From positions 744,001-808,000 of the forward strand of contig NZ_CP017916.1 in the NCBI RefSeq assembly GCF_002119525.1: 64,000 nucleotides of DNA. Direction: 5' to 3'. Source of the DNA: Vibrio syngnathi. GTDB taxonomy: Bacteria; Pseudomonadota; Gammaproteobacteria; Enterobacterales; Vibrionaceae. Below the pieces are notes generated by a model. It ran no database searches, was not told where the DNA came from, and was given only the letters and a program-made list of their open reading frames with translations. Shown one piece after another: positions 57,414-64,000 of this stretch. A program made the position numbers and the translations under genes. How positions within the stretch are numbered: the stretch's first letter is position 1; every line of letters begins with the position of its first letter.

Positions 57414-59782
57414 CTAAAAGCCTCTCGAGAGTTTGATTTTTCCGCTGCTTGTTGGTTGTTGATTGCAAGTGGTGAAAGCAACCATGCGACGAAAATACCG
57501 GTTAACACGGTAACACCGAAGCTATGAATGGCATGAGTTTGACTCAGTGACAGAAGGCCAAATGAAAGCAATGTCGTGAGACCCGATAGGGTAATCGCCA
57601 ATAACGTACTCAGGGATTTCTTCTGCTCAGCAAAGAACAAGGTATAGTCGATACCAATCCCTAAAATCAGAATCAAGCCCAGCAGATTAAACAGGTTTAA
57701 CGTTGAGCCTAAAATGCCCGTGATCGCTAAACCAGCGACTCCGGCAATTAACGATGGCAACAGCATTAACAGGCTTTGCTTTACACCGTAGCGCCAACCT
57801 AACACCATCCCAATAGCGGCCAAAGCAATCAATAATAGCTTGGTGATCTTGACTCTGTATTCCGTAAAGAGAGCGGAGATTTCATCGGCTTTATTAAGGT
57901 ATTTAACACCTTGTTGCTGAGCAAAGCTTGAATCGAGCCATTGAGAGAACTGTTCTGAATCTGTGACATCTTTGATCAAAATGACCGACGCGGCTTGCCC
58001 ATCGATCGGCTTTAACCAAAGTGGTCGAACAGGTTCTGACACTGGTGATTCTAAAAATCCAGATACCGTGATTGCCTCGAACTTAGGTAGCTCTGGAAAG
58101 CTAGGCCAACCAAGCGTGTTCTGTAAGATATGGCTTTGCTGGCTATAGAGTTGTTCAACCAATTGATAGTTATCATGCTGTTGTTGTTTGCTTAACAATT
58201 GTTGATTGATGCTGCGATATCCAGAGATACCTTGGCTATTGACTAAAGAATCTAAGCTCGTGGTGATCTCTGCCAGTTTTTTTAGCAGTTTTTGGTCGCT
58301 CTTGGCGGTCACCAGCAGCATATTTTGACCACTGCCTAATCCTGATATCTCAGTAATGGCTTGTTCTTGCTGTTTGAGTTGATCAGGCATCGCTTGAAGT
58401 TGACGAATATCGTCGTCGTAGCGAATTTGGCTGAGTGATATCAAACTAACGACAGTCACTATTAATGGTAAGCCAATTCTAAATTTTTGGTTGCTCCAGA
58501 GGCTTAACCAAGTATGCCAAAGCTTCGATAAGGGAAGAGGTCGTTCTTGACTTGGTTTTGCCGCTAAAACCGGATACCAACACACCACACTGGCGTAAGC
58601 TGCGATCAGTCCAATGGACGAAAAAAGAGCAAGTTGCTGTAAACCGGGGAAAGGTGCCACCAACAGACCTAGGTAGCCAATCAAGCTGGTGATCAGACCC
58701 AATGTGATCGCAACGATAATATGTTTCAACCCTTTGTCGCTTTGCCATTGATTACCAGCCGCCAAACGATCGGTTAGGTAATGGAAAGAGTAGTCGATGG
58801 ATACGCCAATTAAGCTGGCACCGAACACCAAACTAAATAGGTGAACCTTGCCGAAGATAGCTACGGTGCTTGCAAGGGCAACCAACAACCCAGTACTGAT
58901 TGAAAGCAAGGATAAGGCAAGTGGTAAGGCACTACGAAATGTCAGCCACACCAGTAAAATAACACCGGCTAATGAGCCTAAGCCAATGGTGCTGATTTCT
59001 GATTTCGCGCTTTCGGTACCGTAATTGGCGTAGAACACCACACCAGTATGCTGCACTTTGGCGCCAAACTGTTTCTCAATCTCACGCTCCAGTGCATCAA
59101 GACCCGGAAGTTGTTCTTGAATCGCCAAGCTGTAAGGTGAGCCTGCCAAAGTCGCCGTCACCAAAACATGAGTTTGGTCATTCGATTGAGCTGTGAGGTA
59201 CCCTTCTTTCAGGACAAAGTTACTTGATTGAACGCCAACAGCACTGATGTAGTCGCGAAACAGCAGGAATGGGTCGAGAGATAGCTCTGCAGCAGTGACG
59301 CCTGAGAAAGGATTGTACAGAGACTGAATGACATATTGAGCTCGCGAATCTGGCGACTGTGTCAGCGTCTCTTTTTGCTGTTGGGTCAGCAGTTGAGCTC
59401 GGTGACGAAAATAGAAATCGCTCCATTGGCTTTGAGTGCTGGCGTTGATTTTGCCCTGCACTTGCTTAAAAAGAGGGGCTTGACTTGAGAAAGCTCTTTG
59501 GTTGAGTTTTTTTTCAAAAGAGTCAGTCGCGGCAACGGCTTGTTCAATGTCTGTGGCGCTTATGATAAACACCAGTTGCTCACTCATCGAGCTAGATATC
59601 TGCTGAAAGGCTTGCTCTACCATTGGGTCTTGCTGGTTTTCAGGCAGCAATTTCATGATATTGCTTTCAATAGGTACCGATGAAGAAAAAGCGAATTGTT
59701 TGATTAACAATCCGCTAAATAGCACTACGACAACTAGCCAGACAAGGGCAAGCTTAGAGTTGAAATTGTTGTGCTTCGGCAT
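57410..59782 (-). CDS. MMPL/RND-family exporter, aryl-polyene cluster
   Basis: 790-residue inner-membrane transporter with two homologous halves. Each half has one N-terminal helix, a periplasmic loop and a block of five to six helices; the blocks lie at about residues 265-410 and 640-780 (IDYSFHYLTDRLAAG and IDYTLFFAEQKK mark the conserved helix). It is homologous to hopanoid and mycolate lipid exporters, so it probably moves the polyene lipid out of the inner membrane. It overlaps the LolA-like gene by 29 bases. Confidence 0.9.
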   Translation of the reverse strand: MPKHNNFNSKLALVWLVVVVLFSGLLIKQFAFSSSVPIESNIMKLLPENQQDPMVEQAFQQISSSMSEQLVFIISATDIEQAVAATDSFEKKLNQRAFSSQAPLFKQVQGKINASTQSQWSDFYFRHRAQLLTQQQKETLTQSPDSRAQYVIQSLYNPFSGVTAAELSLDPFLLFRDYISAVGVQSSNFVLKEGYLTAQSNDQTHVLVTATLAGSPYSLAIQEQLPGLDALEREIEKQFGAKVQHTGVVFYANYGTESAKSEISTIGLGSLAGVILLVWLTFRSALPLALSLLSISTGLLVALASTVAIFGKVHLFSLVFGASLIGVSIDYSFHYLTDRLAAGNQWQSDKGLKHIIVAITLGLITSLIGYLGLLVAPFPGLQQLALFSSIGLIAAYASVVCWYPVLAAKPSQERPLPLSKLWHTWLSLWSNQKFRIGLPLIVTVVSLISLSQIRYDDDIRQLQAMPDQLKQQEQAITEISGLGSGQNMLLVTAKSDQKLLKKLAEITTSLDSLVNSQGISGYRSINQQLLSKQQQHDNYQLVEQLYSQQSHILQNTLGWPSFPELPKFEAITVSGFLESPVSEPVRPLWLKPIDGQAASVILIKDVTDSEQFSQWLDSSFAQQQGVKYLNKADEISALFTEYRVKITKLLLIALAAIGMVLGWRYGVKQSLLMLLPSLIAGVAGLAITGILGSTLNLFNLLGLILILGIGIDYTLFFAEQKKSLSTLLAITLSGLTTLLSFGLLSLSQTHAIHSFGVTVLTGIFVAWLLSPLAINNQQAAEKSNSREAFR

Positions 59783-60452
59783 CTGATAAAACTTCTGGTT
59801 GATGGCTTAATTGGCTAAATTCGATCACCGTGCTGTCTCCGCGTATCTCTTTCAACTCAATGCGTTCAATATCATTTTCACCTTGAAGCGTGATGGCTTC
59901 AAACACCGCGTTCATCGGTGCACTTTTGGGCTTTAGGGTCAGTGTCCATCGTGTCTCATCTGAACTTGCGTCTGCACTTTCATCTGAGTTTAGCTCGTTC
60001 GCTGGTTCAAATGACAGTGAGAACTGCTCTTGGAGTTTTTGAGTATCACCGTGGAACACCGATAAGAATATATGGCTGAAATAAAACGCCATCGGGTTTT
60101 CTTGGTCGGTGATGATCTTGGCTGGTTGATCAGCAAACCTTTGGCTCAGTTTGTTGTCGGTTAGCACCAAGCTCACAGGGAAGGGTGTCGTTTGTGTCCA
60201 AAGCAACCCATTCGACTTGTCTAACAGGAAAGTACCTTGTGATGTTAAAGGCTGAGCGAACATTTCCATATTGCGTGTTTGAATGAACTCCCCACGCACT
60301 ATGTTGTTTGCACTTAATACTGTTTGCAGATCTAAAATAGAGCCAACCCTAGCTGTACTTTCATTAGCAATAACAAAGCCACTCGCCATCATAGAAGCGA
60401 GCCCTATTAGTGCGATGCTGATGTGTTTGCGACTGCGTTTAAACAGACTCAT
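59754..60452 (-). CDS. LolA-like periplasmic carrier, aryl-polyene cluster
   Basis: 232-residue exported protein with signal peptide IALIGLASMMASGFVIA. The LolA-like core includes LDLQTVLSANNIVRGEFIQTRNMEMFAQPLTSQGTFLLDKSNGLLW. It is distinct from housekeeping LolA. With the MMPL exporter and the DUF3261 lipoprotein it makes an export set parallel to Lol, probably for the polyene lipid. It overlaps both neighbouring genes. Confidence 0.87.
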   Translation of the reverse strand: MSLFKRSRKHISIALIGLASMMASGFVIANESTARVGSILDLQTVLSANNIVRGEFIQTRNMEMFAQPLTSQGTFLLDKSNGLLWTQTTPFPVSLVLTDNKLSQRFADQPAKIITDQENPMAFYFSHIFLSVFHGDTQKLQEQFSLSFEPANELNSDESADASSDETRWTLTLKPKSAPMNAVFEAITLQGENDIERIELKEIRGDSTVIEFSQLSHQPEVLSDAEAQQFQL

Positions 60453-60969
60453 GTTTCACCTGCTGCAGTGTGTTAGATACTTGAGATTGTTCGGATTGTT
60501 GGTCGCTTGATTGCTGCTCAGTTGATCGAGGTAAGCAGCCAAATTGGTGCCAGTGCTCGACTTTATCGGTAAACACTTTCGGCGAAGCAAAACACATCTC
60601 TTGCTCTTCAATGGTTACTGCAACCTGCATGGTGTGGGCGCGTGTCATACGAGCACCTGTATTGGCATCGTGAATTTCGTAGTCAACACGCAAGCGGTTT
60701 TCCCATTCAGTTAACTTAGCGGATACCTTGATCTGATGATTAAACGGTATTGCTTTGATGTACTTTACACGTGTGTCGATGATCGGCCACATGTAGCCTG
60801 AATCCTTCATCTCATGATAGTTGTACTCAATCTTATCCATCATGATGCGCCTTACTTCTTCAAAAAATCGGAAGTAATTACCGTGATAGATCACGCCCAT
60901 CGGATCGGCATCTTGGAATGAGGTGATAAGTGTCACCTCTGATTGTAATGGATGAAGGATTTCAGACAT
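60439..60969 (-). CDS. 4HBT-type acyl thioesterase, aryl-polyene cluster
   Basis: 176-residue hotdog thioesterase. The catalytic-loop motif is DADPMGVIYHGNYFRFFEE with the conserved Asp. The C-terminal 30 residues are Gln/Ser-rich. It may release or edit acyl chains in polyene assembly. It overlaps the LolA-like gene by 14 bases and is separated from the ammonia-lyase by 74 bases. Confidence 0.87.
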   Translation of the reverse strand: MSEILHPLQSEVTLITSFQDADPMGVIYHGNYFRFFEEVRRIMMDKIEYNYHEMKDSGYMWPIIDTRVKYIKAIPFNHQIKVSAKLTEWENRLRVDYEIHDANTGARMTRAHTMQVAVTIEEQEMCFASPKVFTDKVEHWHQFGCLPRSTEQQSSDQQSEQSQVSNTLQQVKHESV

Positions 60970-61020
60970 AAATCGCTCTCAACAATATTGCGTTAAGGGT
61001 TAGCCAACTTTATGACGTTG

Positions 61021-61054
61021 GCTACTCTATGAGGTTAGCTACTCTATGAGTAAA
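61021..61054. repeat. 17-bp tandem duplication at the 3' end of the ammonia-lyase gene
   Basis: GCTACTCTATGAG occurs at 61021-61033 and again at 61038-61050. The second copy contains the TAG stop of the lyase. It is a small local duplication. Confidence 0.7.
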
Positions 61055-62591
61055 GTGACCAGTGCTGACTTTGAATACGATCAATGAAGTGGCGTAGATC
61101 GCCTTCAAGTGGTCGATCTTCTACGATAAATTCAAACTCTTTGAGTACTTCGTCTCGAATGTGCTTTAGGTTTTCACTCATGTGGTGCTCATCAAGCTCA
61201 TTGTGGCGTTTACGAAGCTCAAGCGCTTGTGTGCCCGCCAGAAGTGATGCAGCCGCGACTTGTTCAGTCAATTCAAGCACACGTAAGCAGTCACGAGCCG
61301 AAATGGTACCCATGCTTACTTTATCTTGGTTGTGACACTCGGTTGAACGAGAGAACACGCTTGCTGGCATGGTGTGTTTCAATGCTTCTGCTGTCCATGC
61401 TGAAACGCCGATCTGTACCGCTTTGAAGCCGTGGTTAATCGGTTTACGTTCGCCTTCTGCACCGGTTAGGTTGAATGGCAAGCCGTTGTTGAATTTGTAA
61501 TCCATCAACTGCGCCATTTGACGATCAAGCAGATCTGCAAGGTTAGCTACCGCTGTTTTTAGCGTATCCATCGCCATTGCGATATGGCCACCGTAGAAGT
61601 GTCCACCATGCAGTACTCGCTCATTGTCGCCATCGATAATTGGGTTGTCGTTAGCGCTGTTGAGCTCGTTTTCGATCATTTGGCGTAGCCAAGGTAGAGA
61701 GTCTTGAACCACACCGATAACGTGCGGAGCACAACGCAATGAGTAACGATCTTGCAGACGGTCACTGTTGCGAGGTGGACGATCCGCTTGCAGGTCATCA
61801 CGTAGCCATGCTGCAATTTGTTGTTGGCCTGGGTGAGGTTTCACTGCGAACAGTGCTTCGTCGAAGTGGAAGTCGTTGCCCTGCATCCCTACAGACACCA
61901 TTGCTGTAATTTTTGTTGATAGCTGAGCTAGGTATTCCGCACGTTTGTAGGCGATACAAGCTAATGCTGTCATTACCGAAGTGCCATTCATCAAGGCCAA
62001 GCCTTCTTTTGGCTTAAGCTTGATAGGGTTAATGCTTAGCTCTTTATAAACATCACTGGTGGGGCGAACTTCACCTTTGTAGATAACATCACGCTCACCG
62101 ATCAGTGCTGCAGCCAAATAAGAGAGAGGCGTTAGATCGCCACTAGCACCGACAGAGCCTTCTTGAGGAATACGCGGTGAGATATCTTGGTTGATCAGAG
62201 TGACGATCTGATTGAGAAGATCGTGAGTCACACCAGACACACCTTGTGACAATGAACAAAGACGCGTCGCTAATACAGCACGAGCTTGCTCATGAGATAG
62301 GATTTCACCTAAACCACAGCCGTGAAAGCGCGTTAGATGCAGAGGGAGTTCGTCAACTAGGTTCGGCGGAATCGCAACGGTACATGAATCACCGTAGCCA
62401 GTGGTTACGCCATAGATCACGCCTTCTTCTTTTAATAGACGTTCTAAAAAAGCGACACCGCGGTCGATCTTAGATGTGAACTCATTACTTGAGTTCATCG
62501 AGGCTTTTGCGCCTTGTGAAATAGCGACAACATCCTCAATCGTGAGGCGTTCGGCACCAAAAGTGATGCTATTTGGATTTTTTTTCGTCAT
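61044..62591 (-). CDS. HAL/PAL/TAL-family aromatic amino acid ammonia-lyase, aryl-polyene cluster
   Basis: 515-residue MIO enzyme. A149-S150-G151 in GSVGASGDLTPLS forms the cofactor, and the catalytic Tyr is Y60 in YGVTTGYGD. The region before CGLGEIL reads LPLHLTRFHG; the H85-L86 pair aligns by eye with the His-Leu that selects tyrosine in Rhodobacter TAL. No hut genes are nearby. Its place in a polyene cluster suggests it makes coumarate or a similar aryl acid rather than urocanate. It overlaps the glycosyltransferase-acyltransferase gene by 23 bases. Confidence 0.9.
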   Translation of the reverse strand: MTKKNPNSITFGAERLTIEDVVAISQGAKASMNSSNEFTSKIDRGVAFLERLLKEEGVIYGVTTGYGDSCTVAIPPNLVDELPLHLTRFHGCGLGEILSHEQARAVLATRLCSLSQGVSGVTHDLLNQIVTLINQDISPRIPQEGSVGASGDLTPLSYLAAALIGERDVIYKGEVRPTSDVYKELSINPIKLKPKEGLALMNGTSVMTALACIAYKRAEYLAQLSTKITAMVSVGMQGNDFHFDEALFAVKPHPGQQQIAAWLRDDLQADRPPRNSDRLQDRYSLRCAPHVIGVVQDSLPWLRQMIENELNSANDNPIIDGDNERVLHGGHFYGGHIAMAMDTLKTAVANLADLLDRQMAQLMDYKFNNGLPFNLTGAEGERKPINHGFKAVQIGVSAWTAEALKHTMPASVFSRSTECHNQDKVSMGTISARDCLRVLELTEQVAAASLLAGTQALELRKRHNELDEHHMSENLKHIRDEVLKEFEFIVEDRPLEGDLRHFIDRIQSQHWSLYS

Positions 62592-64000
62592 GGTGCTGGT
62601 TGCTCAATGTCCAAAAGTTAAAAAAGTTGTACCACTGAAGCGGTGCTTTCAGTGTGTAGTGCTGAAGTCGGTCTGCGTATTTCTGCACGACTTGCTGTAA
62701 AGATTGTTCGCGAGTCTTTCTTGGTAGCTCTATCTTGTCGCTAAAATGCTCAAAATAGACATTAAAATGCGGCTTAGTTTGTGAGTCATCTCGTAGGCCA
62801 AACAGTAAGAATACTGGCGCTTTGAGAACAGAGGCTAACATAAATGGCCCTTGAGGGAAGGGTGCTTCCTTACCCAAGAACTCAGCCCATACTGAACGGC
62901 TCTCTTTGCTGGTGGAAGTTCTATCGCCGACAATCACGATCCATTCGCCTTGCTCCAACTTCTGTTGTAACAAGATAGCCGTATCAGGCCCCATCGAGGT
63001 CACTTGAATCAAGTTTAAGTCAGACTGCGGGTTGACCGCTTTCATCACTGAATTGAAACGCTCAGCGTGCTCGGTGAAAACCAATGCATTGATTTTGATG
63101 TTTGAGTGTCTGCGACCTAAAGCGCGGCACAATTCGATATTGCCAAGGTGAGAACCCAGAATCAGCACACCTTGTTGGTTTGCCACCATGCTCTCAAATT
63201 GTTCTTGACCATGAATGCTCAGGTTATCGACCGAAAAATCCCCTTTCCATGCCGCCAACTTGTCTAGCATGGTGTGACCAAACGAAAGCAGGTGATTGTA
63301 ACTGGTGAGTTCAGTCGGTAGCTCAATATTCTGTTGCTCTGCGTAAGCCTTAAGCTGGAATAGGTATTGTTCAGAGGCGTTTCGCGCGCGCTTGCCTGTC
63401 AAATGGTAGTAACGCATCACACCGCGCAAAATTAGATTAAATACGCCTCGGCCTAACAAAGTATAAACGGCCAATAACAGTTTGATTCCCAGCACAGTGC
63501 CGCGTTCTTGAGTACGTGACCAATGGGGTTGTTCTGGACCTATTTGTTCGGAATTTACCTGTCTTGAATCTGCCGAGGAACCTTGGCTATTTTCAGCCGA
63601 TAAATTCTTCGCTGAGTCCGACTTGAAATGACGCGCGATCAGTTTTGGCGCTCTTGGCAGCATGCCGAAGAACAGTCGCGTGTGCATCCAGCTGATTTTT
63701 ACGTTGTCCCACAGTGCATCGAAATGAGAGATCCCATTTTCTGGGTAGATAACACGCGTTTCAACGAAGTCGATATCGCAGCCTTCCCAATACAGGCGAA
63801 CCAGAATCTCAATATCGAAGTCCATTCTCGAACCGACATCGTATTTATTCAGTACGGTTTGCGTCTTATCGATTGGATACGCTCTAAAGCCACACATGCT
63901 GTCTTTAATTGATAAAGAAAGGGTTTCTATCCATACCCAGATATGTGTCGCGTAGCGTCCGTAGAGCCTTGCCTTAGGCACGCTGTCGTCATAGACAGGC
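62569..64000 (-). CDS. Glycosyltransferase-acyltransferase fusion, aryl-polyene cluster (5' end outside window)
   Basis: The frame is open to the right edge (visible 477 residues). The first part (…SVPKARLYGR, SMCGFRAYP, DFDIEILVRLYWEG) is the end of a GT2 family glycosyltransferase. A Ser/Gln-rich linker (about 125-165) leads to an LpxL/HtrB-like acyltransferase (about 200-470) with the HX4E motif in GSHLGNIE. Such fusions occur in aryl-polyene clusters. The likely role is to build the glycosylated lipid anchor and acylate it with the polyene. Confidence 0.88.
   Translation of the reverse strand, partial: PVYDDSVPKARLYGRYATHIWVWIETLSLSIKDSMCGFRAYPIDKTQTVLNKYDVGSRMDFDIEILVRLYWEGCDIDFVETRVIYPENGISHFDALWDNVKISWMHTRLFFGMLPRAPKLIARHFKSDSAKNLSAENSQGSSADSRQVNSEQIGPEQPHWSRTQERGTVLGIKLLLAVYTLLGRGVFNLILRGVMRYYHLTGKRARNASEQYLFQLKAYAEQQNIELPTELTSYNHLLSFGHTMLDKLAAWKGDFSVDNLSIHGQEQFESMVANQQGVLILGSHLGNIELCRALGRRHSNIKINALVFTEHAERFNSVMKAVNPQSDLNLIQVTSMGPDTAILLQQKLEQGEWIVIVGDRTSTSKESRSVWAEFLGKEAPFPQGPFMLASVLKAPVFLLFGLRDDSQTKPHFNVYFEHFSDKIELPRKTREQSLQQVVQKYADRLQHYTLKAPLQWYNFFNFWTLSNQHHDEKKSK

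Noticed and set aside
61044..62591. Histidine ammonia-lyase of a histidine-use operon (hutH)
   Set aside because: No hutU, hutI or hutG nearby; the neighbours are polyene genes and the selectivity region differs from HutH.

Overview
The window is chromosomal DNA from a gamma-proteobacterium of the genus Vibrio. The evidence is gene order that matches the E. coli/Vibrio core (lipA-lipB-ybeD-dacA-rlpA-rodA-mrdA-rlmH-rsfS-holA-lptE-leuS; lnt-corC-ybeY-ybeZ-miaB-ubiF; ychF-pth-prs-ispE-lolB facing hemA-prfA-prmC-sirB2-sirB1-kdsA), a NutA-type 5'-nucleotidase, and a chitobiase that closely resembles the Vibrio harveyi enzyme as I remember it. A member of the Splendidus clade would fit, but the sequence I can read does not prove it.

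Layout. Bases 1-1442 hold the end of a TonB-dependent outer-membrane receptor. Bases 1557-14334 are a long minus-strand run for lipoate synthesis, cell-wall elongation, ribosome maturation, DNA polymerase delta, LPS assembly and leucyl-tRNA synthetase. Bases 14600-22381 hold a zinc-ribbon protein, the lnt/corC/ybeY/ybeZ run, miaB and ubiF. After a lactonase-fold gene comes a dense array of 19 tRNA genes (23663-26397, minus strand: 9 Leu-TAG, 6 Gln-TTG, 4 elongator Met). It contains a perfect 600-bp tandem repeat and is driven by one strong promoter with a GC-rich discriminator. Bases 26678-36974 are housekeeping genes.

The right half is more accessory. It holds nutA, preceded by a 15-codon reading frame with a strong ribosome binding site. 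It also holds ybaK, rluF with a long Arg/Asn/Ser tail, smrA, a 46-residue DUF3149 membrane protein, tRNA-Pro, a TraB/GumN protein, the chitobiase and a small KdgM-like porin. The last two each have a convincing CRP-type site upstream. A CueR-type promoter with a 19-bp spacer drives copA and a DUF411 gene. Next is gltX.

Bases 53186-64000 are ten tightly packed minus-strand genes: two ketosynthases, a ketoreductase, a hotdog dehydratase, a DUF3261 lipoprotein, an MMPL exporter, a LolA-like protein, a thioesterase, an aromatic amino acid ammonia-lyase and a glycosyltransferase-acyltransferase fusion. This is the distal part of an aryl-polyene (APE)-type biosynthetic cluster, and it continues beyond the right edge. 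I infer that the lyase supplies or modifies the aryl starter, that the KS/KR/DH set builds the polyene, that the acyltransferase attaches it to a lipid carrier, and that the MMPL/LolA/lipoprotein set moves it to the outer membrane.

No insertion sequence, prophage, CRISPR array or integron was seen. The less expected items are the upstream reading frame of nutA, the tRNA tandem duplication, a long/short pair of inverted-repeat elements, and a duplicated tRNA-Pro 3' end.
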